Below the pieces are notes generated by a model, which saw only the letters and a program-made list of their open reading frames with translations, did no database searches and had not been told where the DNA came from. A stretch of DNA of 64,000 bases from Ereboglobus luteus (lineage in GTDB: Bacteria; Verrucomicrobiota; Verrucomicrobiia; Opitutales; Opitutaceae): NCBI RefSeq assembly GCF_003096195.1, contig NZ_CP023004.1, forward strand, positions 2,460,501-2,524,500. Direction: 5' to 3'. This document shows positions 1 to 8,976 of the stretch, piece after piece. A program made the position numbers and the translations under genes. Position 1 is the stretch's first letter; each line of letters begins with the position of its first letter.

Positions 1-627
1 CGCTGGGACGCGCTGCTCAACATGGTGACGACCAACCCCGTCTGCCTTGAGCGCGTGCGGCCCGGAAAAAAAGTCGTGCTTGGCGTGGGCAATCTCGACG
101 CGAAAATATTTTTCTGCGGCGAGGCTCCGGGAGCGGAGGAGGAAATCAAGGGCGAGCCGTTTGTCGGGCCCGCGGGGCAGCTGCTCACGAAAATGATTCA
201 GGCGATGGGCGTGAAGCGCGAGGATGTTTACATCGGCAACATCATGAACTGGCGTCCGGATTTGCCAACGCCGCCCGGCCGCGAGCAAATCGGCAACCGC
301 CCGCCTACCGAGGAGGAGATGCTTTACTGCATGCCGTATCTGCGCGCGCAACTGGAGGTCGTGAATCCCGAATTGATCGTCGCGCTCGGGGCGACGGCGG
401 CGAAGGCGCTGCTTGGTTTCGACAGCTTTACGACGCTCGGTTCGATACGCGGTCAGTGGAAGGAGTTCGAGGGCAAGCCGCTCATGGTCACATATCATCC
501 ATCATTCATTTTGCGCACCCCGACCAACCGCACCAAACGCACGGTGTGGGAGGATTTCTTGAAGGTCATGGAAAAGGCGAACATGCCGATCACGGACAAG
601 CAGCGTGGATATTTTTTGGGGAAGTAA
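1..627 (+). CDS. Uracil-DNA glycosylase, family 4-like (5' end outside window)
   Basis: Excises uracil from DNA in base-excision repair. The reading frame is open to base 1, so the true start lies upstream. The visible part carries the family motif GEAPGAEEE followed by [10 protein letters not shown], the uracil-pocket region after [11 protein letters not shown], and a C-terminal YHPS motif matching the catalytic-loop HPS. Family 4 enzymes usually hold a 4Fe-4S cluster with four Cys. Here only the Cys of NPVC and the Cys of YCMPYL remain at the expected places; the Cys normally three residues before the first is Asn, and the one after NIMN is Trp. This matches cluster-poor variants such as those I recall from alphaproteobacteria. 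Assignment to the UDG superfamily is firm; the subfamily is less so. Confidence 0.85.
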   Translation, partial: RWDALLNMVTTNPVCLERVRPGKKVVLGVGNLDAKIFFCGEAPGAEEEIKGEPFVGPAGQLLTKMIQAMGVKREDVYIGNIMNWRPDLPTPPGREQIGNRPPTEEEMLYCMPYLRAQLEVVNPELIVALGATAAKALLGFDSFTTLGSIRGQWKEFEGKPLMVTYHPSFILRTPTNRTKRTVWEDFLKVMEKANMPITDKQRGYFLGK

Positions 628-878
628 GCGCCGTTTCGAACGCGACTCGTTGGAGGCAGCGTAGGGTTTTTCAATAACCGCACTTTGGCAATTTGCCCGG
701 TCGATGATATCGTATGGCCACTCAAACGGGCCTTTGTTTCACAAGGCGTGAAATAATAAGTAAGTCGTAAAAACGCTACGTGAGAGCGGTTTGGGCATGG
801 CGTTTTTCATGGATTGTCCCGGCGCGTAACCTTTTTTCCGAATCGCGGTCTGTTTCGTTTTTGATTTTCCACACAACC
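628..878. other. Intergenic region upstream of opgG
   Basis: There is no convincing gene here. An in-frame extension of opgG to 780 exists, but it adds a non-signal-like N-terminus, so this stretch is read as leader DNA. No clear promoter or terminator was recognised. Confidence 0.4.
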
Positions 879-2459
879 ATGTTGTCTCGATTCAGATGTC
901 AGGTGCTTTTGCGCGCAATAAGCGCGGTTTTGTGCGGCGTTGTCATGACGGCCGCCGCATCGTCGGCCGTTGCACAGGATGCGTTTGATTTTGAAAAATT
1001 GCAGGAGCGTGCCGCCGCGATGGCTGCCAAGCCTTACGTCGCTCCGCCATCGCGCGTGCCGGAGGCCTTGAGGCGGCTGAATTACGACGAATACCGGCAG
1101 ATCGCCTACAGGGCGGATCATGCGTTGTGGGTGCGCGATGATATTCCGTTTCGCATGCAGTTTTTTCATCCGGGGTTCATCCAGTTGCACACGGTGCGGA
1201 TCAACGAGGTCGTTGACGGCAGGGCGGCGCGGATTCCGTTTTCGGCGGAGGCGTTTGACTATCGCGGCGCGGCGCAGGCCGCCGGTTCCGGTCTTCCGGC
1301 GGACATGGGGTTCAGTGGATTGCGCGTGCACAACCAGCTCAACAAGCCCGGCGTGTGGGACGACTTGATTGTGTTTCAGGGCGCGAGTTATTTCCGCGCG
1401 CTGGCTAAGGGCTCGCATTACGGGCTTTCCGCGCGAGGGCTGGCAATCGACACCGCCGGGCCGGGCGGCGAGGAGTTTCCGGTATTCGAGGAATTCTGGG
1501 TCGAGCGTCCCATGGCGAATGCGAAGGGTCTGCGCGTGTGGGCGCTCATGGACAGCCCGAGCGTGACGGGCGCGTATCAGTTTTTGATCAAGCCGGGCGG
1601 CGTCACCCTGATTGAGGTTAACGCGGTGATTTACCGGCGCGCGGCGAAGGCGGAGGGGCGGCAGGTTTTCGGAATCGCGCCGCTCACGAGCATGTTTTGG
1701 TTCGGCAAATCGAGCGCGTCGCATCCGGATGATTTGCGTCCGGAGGTGCACGACTCGGACGGGCTTTCGCTGCACACGGGAACGGGCGAGTGGCTGTGGC
1801 GTCCGCTCGACAACCCGCGCGCGATGAGTGTTTCCAGCTTCTCGGACGAGAATCCGCGCGGCTTCGGGTTGATGCAACGCGAGCGCGATTTTGAAAATTA
1901 CCATGACATCGAGGCGGCGTATCATTTGCGGCCGAGCGTGTGGGTGGAGCCGGTTGGCGACTGGGGCAGGGGAGAGGTGCGCCTTGTTGAGTTGCCCACG
2001 CCGGACGAGACCAACGACAACATCGTCGCCTTTTGGTCGCCCTTCACGCTGCCACCCGCGGGCGAGCCGTTGCGCGTGTCGTATCGGATGCACTGGTTCA
2101 ACGAGGCCGGCGGAAACACGCCCGCGCCCCGGACGGGAATTGTCGTTTCCACGCGCCAGGGAAGATCGTTTACGCACGAAACAAATCTGCGGCGGTTCTG
2201 GGTCGATTATGGCGGCGACGCTCTGGCGAAGCTGTCCGCCGGGGAAAAGGTGGAGGCGGTTGTGACCGTGGGCGACGGTGCGAGGGTCGCGCATGTGAGC
2301 GCGGAAAAAAATCCCCACAACAACACGTGGCGCGCCGCGTTTGCCATCGAGCCCGACGGTTCCGGAAAGCCCGTGGAACTGCGGTGCTTCCTGCGCAACA
2401 ACCGCGGCGGGGCGCTCACCGAAACATGGAGTTACCTGTGGAATCCGGAGACGCGATGA
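879..2459 (+). CDS. opgG: Periplasmic glucan biosynthesis protein OpgG/MdoG
   Basis: Periplasmic protein needed for osmoregulated periplasmic glucans; in enterobacteria OpgG acts on the beta-1,2 glucan backbone exported by OpgH. The start at 879 gives a 526-residue protein opening with a Sec signal peptide (Arg-containing n-region, hydrophobic residues about 9-29, cleavage near AVAQ). An in-frame start at 780 would bury that signal and is rejected. The mature protein begins FDFEKLQERA, followed by AKPYVAPP and LNYDEYRQIAYRAD, characteristic of the OpgG/OpgD beta-sandwich domain. Its stop overlaps the next gene by ATGA, and opgH follows, which confirms the assignment. OpgD is the main alternative name. 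Confidence 0.9.
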   Translation: MLSRFRCQVLLRAISAVLCGVVMTAAASSAVAQDAFDFEKLQERAAAMAAKPYVAPPSRVPEALRRLNYDEYRQIAYRADHALWVRDDIPFRMQFFHPGFIQLHTVRINEVVDGRAARIPFSAEAFDYRGAAQAAGSGLPADMGFSGLRVHNQLNKPGVWDDLIVFQGASYFRALAKGSHYGLSARGLAIDTAGPGGEEFPVFEEFWVERPMANAKGLRVWALMDSPSVTGAYQFLIKPGGVTLIEVNAVIYRRAAKAEGRQVFGIAPLTSMFWFGKSSASHPDDLRPEVHDSDGLSLHTGTGEWLWRPLDNPRAMSVSSFSDENPRGFGLMQRERDFENYHDIEAAYHLRPSVWVEPVGDWGRGEVRLVELPTPDETNDNIVAFWSPFTLPPAGEPLRVSYRMHWFNEAGGNTPAPRTGIVVSTRQGRSFTHETNLRRFWVDYGGDALAKLSAGEKVEAVVTVGDGARVAHVSAEKNPHNNTWRAAFAIEPDGSGKPVELRCFLRNNRGGALTETWSYLWNPETR

Positions 2460-3037
2460 ACGACCTGCTGCCGGAGGGATTTCGCCCGCGCACCGGCTCA
2501 ATCGAGGCCTGGAACGCCGCCTATGCGCGCGTGGAGGATTATCTGCGCGCGCACCGGATTCACTCGCGCCTGCACCAGAGCCGGTTGATTCAGGCGATTC
2601 TCGAGCACGCCGCGAAACGCCATGAGCGGAATCCCTCGCTTGATCCCACCACGCTTGCCGCCGTGGAAACCGAAGCGTGGATGGATCGCTGGTTCGGCGC
2701 GGTGTTCGCGGGCTGCGACGTTCCTGGGGAGCGGCTGGCGGCGACGGGCCGCGTGGCGCTGCTGCTCACGAACGGCGCGACCAAGTGGCCGTATTCATTC
2801 CTGGATACAGGCGAAATCCCGGAGGAGTTCGCGAGGACCATGCGCGAGAGCTCGATCACGGCGGGGCCGAACATGGCGGTGTCGAACATGGTGCCGAGGC
2901 CGATTGACCTGGGCGTGATCACCGGGGCGGCGGGCGAGACATTGGAGCGCATGGAGCGCTGGCCGGTTTTGAAAACATGCGCGCTCTGGATTTTTTTCGC
3001 GGCGGTCTTCGCGGGCATCTTTTTGTTCACCCGATAA
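2456..3037 (+). CDS. Uncharacterised protein with C-terminal membrane anchor, between opgG and opgH
   Basis: A 193-residue protein whose ATG overlaps the opgG stop (ATGA), showing tight coupling within the glucan operon; opgH starts 16 bases after its stop. I do not recognise the family. The first ~170 residues are soluble and rich in Arg, His and Glu, including a helical HSRLHQSRLIQAILEHAAKRH stretch. A single hydrophobic segment (about residues 175-192) ends the protein, so a cytoplasmic domain tethered to the inner membrane is likely. E. coli OpgH carries a long N-terminal cytoplasmic domain that the OpgH here lacks, so this gene might supply an equivalent regulatory part. That is inference. 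Confidence 0.75.
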   Translation: MNDLLPEGFRPRTGSIEAWNAAYARVEDYLRAHRIHSRLHQSRLIQAILEHAAKRHERNPSLDPTTLAAVETEAWMDRWFGAVFAGCDVPGERLAATGRVALLLTNGATKWPYSFLDTGEIPEEFARTMRESSITAGPNMAVSNMVPRPIDLGVITGAAGETLERMERWPVLKTCALWIFFAAVFAGIFLFTR

Positions 3038-3053
3038 GGCGGGTTTTTATCGC

Positions 3054-5228
3054 ATGACAATAACTCCGCACGAACTGAACGCTCCTCGAAAAATTGCGCG
3101 CCGCAGGCGTGTGTTTTTCACGCTCGTCTTCATGATCACGGGCGCCGCGACGTGGCTCATGGCCGATCTGTTCTGGCGTTTCGACGGGCGGCTCACCCCG
3201 CTGGAGTGCGCGATGCTTGTGTTGTTTGTGATTTTGTTTGCGCAGATCGCTCTGGGGTTTGTGACGGCGCTGACCGGCTTTGTCATCTCGATCCGGGGCG
3301 GGGATCGCCGGCAGATTGCCAATACCATCGCGCCTGGCGAATCTCCGCAACTGGCGGGCACGGCGGTCGTGATGCCGGTGTTCAACGAGGATGTGAGCCG
3401 CGTTTTTGAGGGATTGCGCGTGGTGTTTCGCTCGTTGCAGGAGACGGGGCGGCTGGAGCATTTCGATTTTTTCATCCTCAGCGACTCCAACCAGCCAAAC
3501 CAGTTGGTTCAGGAGGAGGTGGCGTGGGTGGAGCTTTGCAAGCAGGTCGGGGGCTTTGGAAAAATTTTCTACCGCAAACGCCGCCAGCAAATTAACAAGA
3601 AGGCGGGCAACGTGGCCGATTTTCTGCGCCGCTGGGGAAGGAAATACCGCTACATGGTCGTGCTCGACGCGGACAGCATCATGTCGGGCGACGCGCTGGT
3701 GAAACTGGTCGCGATGATGGAAAAAAATCCCGGAGTAGGCATCATCCAGACCGCGCCGCGCCTCGTGAACGGCGAGACGCTTTATGCGCGCCTGCAACAA
3801 TTCGCGAACCGGCTCTACAGTCCGTTGTTTCTCGCGGGGCTGAATTTTTGGCAGCAGGACACGGGCAACTACTGGGGGCACAACGCGGTCATTCGCGTGC
3901 AGCCGTTCATCGAGCATTGCGGGCTGCCGGAGCTGCCGGGGCACGAACCGTTTGGCGGACGCATCCTGTCGCACGATTTTGTCGAGGCCGCGCTCATGCG
4001 CAAGGCGGGCTGGCAGGTGTGGCTCGCGGGCGATATTGAGGGCACCTACGAGGAGGGGCCGCCGACGCTGATCGACAGCGCCAAGCGCGACCGGCGCTGG
4101 TGCCAGGGCAACATGCAGCACAGCTGGCTGCTGCTGGCGAAAGGGTTCAGGCCGGTCAACCGCCTGCATCTGCTCATGGGCGTGATGGCGTATGTGTCGT
4201 CGCCATTGTGGCTGTTGTTCATGATGCTCGGCACCGTTTATGCCTTTGGCGTCGCAAACTCGCACGGGCGGGCGGTGGGAGAGTCGTTCGCGGGAGCGCT
4301 TGCGACGCACGGCGACGCGTCGGTTTTTGGCATGCCGATGCAGGCGACGGAGGCGCTCACGCTCTTTTTGCTAACGATGGTGATGCTGTTTGCGTCGAAG
4401 TTCATGAGCGTTTTCCTGACGCTGAAAAATCGCGATGCGGCGGAGTCGTTTGGCGGGAGAAAAAATCTCGTCGCGAGCACGCTGCTGGAGGTTGCGCTCT
4501 CGGTGTTTCTGGCGCCGGTCAACATGCTTTTCCACAGCAAGTTTGTCGTTTACACGCTGCTGGGGAAGGGCGTGTCGTGGGTCACGCAGAAACGCGGCGG
4601 CGATGACGGCACCGACTGGCGCGAGGCGATCATCACGCACGCGCCGCACATCGCCTTTGGTTTGGCGTGGGGCGCGCTGGCGTTTTACATCCGTCCGGTG
4701 TTCTTCTGGTGGCTTTCGCCGGTGCTGGCCGGGATGGTGTTTTCGATTCCGATTTCGATCGGCCTGGGAAAACTGCGCTTCGGGCGCGCCGCGGCGGAGG
4801 CGGGATTGATTCTCACGCCCGAGGAAACGCGCCCGCCGTATGAACTGCGCCGGTTGCGTTTGAACTTGGAGGAATGTTACAAGCAGATGCGTCCGCTGGA
4901 TGTGTTGCGCGCTGACTACGGTTTGCTTCAGGCCGTGCTCGATCCGTATGTGAACGCCGTGCATGTTTCGATGTTGCGGCAAAAGGAGACGAGCAGCGAG
5001 GAGGCGCGCGAATACTTCGCGCACTTGCGCGACCGCCTGCTTTTGGACGGCCCCGGTGCGCTCGCGCAGAAGGAAAAAATGAGCCTGCTCCACGATGCGG
5101 AATCCATGATCTGGCTGCACCGCGAACTCTGGCGGCGTCCGGCGCGCGACCTTGCCGAATGGTGGCGGCTCGCCGTGCGCCAATACAACGTGCTCACAAC
5201 CACTCCCGTGACGGCGTTGTATCGCTGA
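3054..5228 (+). CDS. opgH: Glucans biosynthesis glucosyltransferase OpgH/MdoH
   Basis: Inner-membrane processive GT2 glucosyltransferase that builds the linear beta-1,2 glucan backbone from UDP-glucose and exports it. The 724 residues contain two N-terminal membrane segments (about 20-45 and 55-80), the cytosolic GT2 domain with D205-A-D207 (metal/UDP binding) and the D346-RRWCQGN product/acceptor motif typical of processive GT2 enzymes, then several more membrane segments and a cytosolic tail. It is shorter than E. coli OpgH (~850) because the long N-terminal cytoplasmic domain is missing. It is the last gene of the opgG operon and converges on aroC with only 39 bases between them. Confidence 0.93.
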   Translation: MTITPHELNAPRKIARRRRVFFTLVFMITGAATWLMADLFWRFDGRLTPLECAMLVLFVILFAQIALGFVTALTGFVISIRGGDRRQIANTIAPGESPQLAGTAVVMPVFNEDVSRVFEGLRVVFRSLQETGRLEHFDFFILSDSNQPNQLVQEEVAWVELCKQVGGFGKIFYRKRRQQINKKAGNVADFLRRWGRKYRYMVVLDADSIMSGDALVKLVAMMEKNPGVGIIQTAPRLVNGETLYARLQQFANRLYSPLFLAGLNFWQQDTGNYWGHNAVIRVQPFIEHCGLPELPGHEPFGGRILSHDFVEAALMRKAGWQVWLAGDIEGTYEEGPPTLIDSAKRDRRWCQGNMQHSWLLLAKGFRPVNRLHLLMGVMAYVSSPLWLLFMMLGTVYAFGVANSHGRAVGESFAGALATHGDASVFGMPMQATEALTLFLLTMVMLFASKFMSVFLTLKNRDAAESFGGRKNLVASTLLEVALSVFLAPVNMLFHSKFVVYTLLGKGVSWVTQKRGGDDGTDWREAIITHAPHIAFGLAWGALAFYIRPVFFWWLSPVLAGMVFSIPISIGLGKLRFGRAAAEAGLILTPEETRPPYELRRLRLNLEECYKQMRPLDVLRADYGLLQAVLDPYVNAVHVSMLRQKETSSEEAREYFAHLRDRLLLDGPGALAQKEKMSLLHDAESMIWLHRELWRRPARDLAEWWRLAVRQYNVLTTTPVTALYR

Positions 5229-5267
5229 TGGCGCGTCAAAACCGAAAACGGCGCGGCTTGCTCACAA

Positions 5268-6362
5268 TTAAAACGTCCCGCGTTGCGCGTTTTGTCGCAT
5301 CCAGTGGTCGACGAGCACCAGCGCGGCCATTGACTCGACAATCGGCACCGCGCGCGGCAGCACGCATGCGTCGTGACGTCCGCGCCCGGTCAGTTCCGTT
5401 TGCGCGCCGTGCGCATCGACGGTTTTTTGCGGCAGCATAATCGTGGCGGTCGGTTTGAATGCCACGTTGAAAAAAATCTCCTCGCCGTTGCTGATGCCGC
5501 CTTGCACGCCGCCGGAGCGGTTTGTCGCCGTGCGCGGTTTTCCGTCCTGCGAGATCCATGCGTCATTGTGCTCGGAGCCTTTTAACAGCGTTCCCGCAAA
5601 ACCGCTTCCGATTTCAAAACCTTTCGACGCGGGCAGCGAAAGCATCGCCTTCGCCAGGTCCGCCTCCAGCCGGTCAAACACCGGTTCGCCCAATCCGGCG
5701 GGAATGCCGCGCACGCGGCACCGAATCACGCCGCCCACGGAATCGCCCGCGGCGCGCACTTCCTTGATGCGCTCGATCATCGCCTCCGCCGTCGCCGTGT
5801 GCGGGCAGCGCACCGCGCTGGCTTCGATTTGCCCGGGCGATGGAAACGGCATTTCCGAAAGCACGGTCTCCGGTATTGCGACATCCTGCACACGCGTCAC
5901 GAACGCGCGGATTTCGACGCCCTTGGTTGCCAGCAGTTTTTTCGCGATCGCGCCGGCCGCCACGCGGCCGATTGTTTCGCGCGCGGAGCTGCGTCCGCCG
6001 CCGCGGTGATCGCGCACGCCATATTTCGCCTGATAAGTGAAATCGGCGTGCGACGGGCGGAATTTTTCGCGCATCTCGTCGTATGCGCCGGGGCGCTGGT
6101 CGGCGTTGCGCACCAGCATGGCGATTGGCGTGCCGGTTGTTTTTCCCTCGAACACGCCGGATAGGATTTCCACCGCGTCGGCCTCGTTGCGCGGAGTCAC
6201 GATGTCGCTTTGCCCCGGACGCCGCCGGTCGAGTTCGGCCTGGATTTCCTCCGCTGTGATTGGCAGAAGCGGCGGGCATCCGTCCACCACCACGCCCACG
6301 CCCGCGCCGTGGCTTTCTCCCCAGGTCGTAATCGTGAACATCTTTCCGAAACTGTTTGGCAT
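5268..6362 (-). CDS. aroC: Chorismate synthase
   Basis: Catalyses the final step of the shikimate pathway, EPSP to chorismate, with reduced FMN as cofactor. The 364-residue protein starts at the ATG giving [19 protein letters not shown], the hallmark N-terminus; a 13-residue upstream extension is unlikely. Family signatures include [27 protein letters not shown] (phosphate/FMN binding), [11 protein letters not shown] and [15 protein letters not shown]. Length is normal. It is transcribed away from glnN, sharing a ~300-base divergent region, and its 3' end converges on opgH. Confidence 0.97.
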   Translation of the reverse strand: MPNSFGKMFTITTWGESHGAGVGVVVDGCPPLLPITAEEIQAELDRRRPGQSDIVTPRNEADAVEILSGVFEGKTTGTPIAMLVRNADQRPGAYDEMREKFRPSHADFTYQAKYGVRDHRGGGRSSARETIGRVAAGAIAKKLLATKGVEIRAFVTRVQDVAIPETVLSEMPFPSPGQIEASAVRCPHTATAEAMIERIKEVRAAGDSVGGVIRCRVRGIPAGLGEPVFDRLEADLAKAMLSLPASKGFEIGSGFAGTLLKGSEHNDAWISQDGKPRTATNRSGGVQGGISNGEEIFFNVAFKPTATIMLPQKTVDAHGAQTELTGRGRHDACVLPRAVPIVESMAALVLVDHWMRQNAQRGTF

Positions 6363-6665
6363 CGTGTCGATAAACACACCCGCCGCGGCCCCGCTCCGCA
6401 AGATTCAAATGGCAATTGCGAGCGCGATGGGGGGCTCTTGAAACAATGTAGATTTGGCCGGCCTCGTTTTGGAAATGCGACGGGAAAGTGTGATGGCGAA
6501 TCGTGGCTTGGTTCGCGCGGGCGCTGGCCCAGTTCTTGCTTCAAGGCATGGATGAAGTCCGTAATCCGCCAAAGCTCGTGCTTGAGTTCCCGTCCAAAAA
6601 ACCTCATCAGAAACCCTTTCGCATATCCTCGTTCCGCATTCCGATCTCCGCACCACACTTCCCAC
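6363..6665. promoter_or_regulatory. Divergent upstream region of aroC and glnN
   Basis: This 303-base spacer separates two divergently transcribed genes and must hold both promoters. A G6 run sits at about 6429-6434. I see no convincing sigma-70 boxes, operator palindrome or riboswitch fold by eye. Confidence 0.4.
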
Positions 6666-8846
6666 ATGAGCGTAAGCCCAGCACGATTAAGCGCGATCTC
6701 AGCCGCCAACAACTACCGCGTCACCGCAACCGTGGCCTTCAATGAAAGCCACACCGCCGAGTTGTTTGGGCGGAATGTTTTCACCGACGAGCTCATGCAG
6801 GCGCGCCTTCCCAAGGCCATCTACAAGTCGCTTCGCAAAACCATCGAGACTGTCTCGAAGCTCGAACCCGCCACCGCCGACGCCGTCGCCACCGCCATCA
6901 AGGACTGGGCGCTCGAGCGCGGCGCGACGCACTACGCGCACGTCTTTCAACCGCTCACCGGGCTCACCGCAGAAAAACACGACAGCTTTCTCGAACCCGA
7001 CGGCAAGGACGGCGCCATCGCCGAGTTTTCCGGCAAACAACTCATCCTCGGCGAATCCGACGCCTCCGCGCTGCCCTCCGGCGGCATTCGCGCCACATTC
7101 GAGGCTCGCGGTTACACGGCGTGGGATGTGACCAGCCCGTGCTACCTTCTCGAGAATCCCAACGGCGCCACGCTTTGCATTCCGACGGTTTTTGTCTCGT
7201 GGACGGGTGAAAGCCTAGACCTGAAAACCCCGATCCTGCGTTCCGCCGAGGCGCTCGACGAACAGGCGCGCCGCATACTGAAACTTTTCGGTCACACCGA
7301 TGTTCCCCTCGTCACGCCGACCGCCGGCCCCGAGCAGGAATACTTTCTCATCGACCGCAATTTCTTCCTTGCCCGGCCCGACCTCATGACCGCCGGGCGC
7401 ACGCTGTTCGGCGCGCGTCCGCCCAAGGGGCAGGAGTTTGCCGACCAATACTACGGCGTCATCCCCGAGCGCGTGCTCGCCTACATGCACGAGTGCGAGG
7501 CCGAGCTCTACAAACTCGGCGTGCCGATCAAGACACGCCACAACGAAGTCGCGCCCTCGCAATACGAAATCGCCCCCGTTTACGAAAACGCCAATGTCGC
7601 CGCCGATCATCAGCAGCTCACGATGATCGTGCTCAAGCGCGTCGCCCGCAAATACGGCTTCGAGTGCATCCTCCACGAAAAGCCCTTCTCCGGCGTCAAC
7701 GGCTCCGGCAAGCACCTCAACTGGTCGCTCGGCAACAGCGTGCAGGGCAACCTTCTCGATCCCGGCGCCACGCCGCATGAGAACATGCAGTTTCTCGTTT
7801 TCTGCGCGGCGATCATTCGCGCCGTCCACCGCCACGGCGGGCTCCTCCGCGCCCTCGTCGGCTCGGCCAGCAACGACCAGCGCCTCGGGGCCAACGAGGC
7901 GCCGCCCGCAATCATATCCATCTTTCTCGGCGCGCAACTTTCCGACGTTTTTGAGCAACTCAAGAAAGGCCGCGCCTGCTCCTCCAAAAAGGCGGGCACC
8001 ATCCAGCTCGGCGTGGACTCGCTTCCCGTTCTCCAGCGCGACACCGGCGACCGCAACCGCACCTCGCCCTTCGCCTTCACCGGAAATAAATTCGAGTTCC
8101 GCGCCGTCGGTTCCAACCAGTCCATCGGCGCGCCCCTCGCCGCGCTCAACACCATCGTCGCCGGCTCGCTCAACCGCATCGCCGACCAGCTCGAAAAAGG
8201 CGTCGCCGACGGCAAAAAACTTGAGGACGCCGTCTCCGAGGTCCTGACCCAGATCGCCAGGGAAAACGGCGCGGTCATATTCAATGGCAACGGCTACTCG
8301 CCCGAGTGGCACCGCGAAGCCGAGCGCCTCGGCCTGCTCAATTTAAAAACCACGCCTGACGCGGCCGTGTGGATGGTCGCGCCCGACACCGTCGAGTGTT
8401 TCGAGCGCATGAAGGTGCTCACCAAGCGCGAGCTCGAATCGCGCCGCGAGATCGCGCTCGAGCAATACTGCAAGGCGCTCAACGTCGAGACGCGCATCGT
8501 AATCGAAATGGTGAGCACAAAATACATTCCCACCGCGATTCGCTACCAAACCGAGCTCGCCCGGAACATCAACGAAATCAAGGCCGTTGGCGCCGTGCCC
8601 GACACGCGCCTTTTCGAACGCGTCAGCACGCTCATCGCCGGCCTTCAAAACGAACTCGACAAGCTCACCGGCATGCGCGGCAAGCAGGCGACACTGCCCG
8701 ACCTGCTCGCCGAGGCGCGGCACTATTGCCACGAAGTTCTCCCGCAGCTCAACGCGATTCGCCAGGCGGTCGACGCCCTCGAAACCGTGTGTCCCGACGA
8801 CACCTGGCCTGTGCCCACCTACGAGGAAATGCTGTTCATAAAATAA
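6666..8846 (+). CDS. glnN: Glutamine synthetase type III
   Basis: ATP-dependent condensation of glutamate and ammonium to glutamine in the cytoplasm. The 726-residue length and motif order identify the GSIII (GlnN) class rather than GlnA: an FGRNVF N-terminal block, [10 protein letters not shown] in the glutamate/metal site, [38 protein letters not shown] in the nucleotide/ammonium site, then [22 protein letters not shown] is common in Bacteroidetes, Verrucomicrobia and some cyanobacteria. The start chosen is the ATG giving [19 protein letters not shown]; longer in-frame extensions have no family support. A bidirectional terminator follows at 8919-8945. Confidence 0.96.
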   Translation: MSVSPARLSAISAANNYRVTATVAFNESHTAELFGRNVFTDELMQARLPKAIYKSLRKTIETVSKLEPATADAVATAIKDWALERGATHYAHVFQPLTGLTAEKHDSFLEPDGKDGAIAEFSGKQLILGESDASALPSGGIRATFEARGYTAWDVTSPCYLLENPNGATLCIPTVFVSWTGESLDLKTPILRSAEALDEQARRILKLFGHTDVPLVTPTAGPEQEYFLIDRNFFLARPDLMTAGRTLFGARPPKGQEFADQYYGVIPERVLAYMHECEAELYKLGVPIKTRHNEVAPSQYEIAPVYENANVAADHQQLTMIVLKRVARKYGFECILHEKPFSGVNGSGKHLNWSLGNSVQGNLLDPGATPHENMQFLVFCAAIIRAVHRHGGLLRALVGSASNDQRLGANEAPPAIISIFLGAQLSDVFEQLKKGRACSSKKAGTIQLGVDSLPVLQRDTGDRNRTSPFAFTGNKFEFRAVGSNQSIGAPLAALNTIVAGSLNRIADQLEKGVADGKKLEDAVSEVLTQIARENGAVIFNGNGYSPEWHREAERLGLLNLKTTPDAAVWMVAPDTVECFERMKVLTKRELESRREIALEQYCKALNVETRIVIEMVSTKYIPTAIRYQTELARNINEIKAVGAVPDTRLFERVSTLIAGLQNELDKLTGMRGKQATLPDLLAEARHYCHEVLPQLNAIRQAVDALETVCPDDTWPVPTYEEMLFIK

Positions 8847-8912
8847 GGCCCCGGCCTTTTATCGAACATGCGTTGAGCGTTCTTTTTCCGAAGGCGAACA
8901 ACGGCAGTGCGC

Positions 8913-8952
8913 AAAAAAACGCGCCGGATATTTCATCCGGCGCGTCTTGTTT
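8913..8952. terminator. Bidirectional intrinsic terminator between glnN and the sugar operon
   Basis: A perfect 11-bp stem (ACGCGCCGGAT at 8919-8929 with its complement at 8935-8945) closes a 5-base loop. A run of seven A precedes it (U-run for minus-strand transcripts) and a T-rich stretch follows it. It serves the convergent glnN and TIM-barrel/DUF1080 genes. Confidence 0.85.
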
Positions 8953-8976
8953 TGAATGGCTTTGGGCCGGAGTTTT

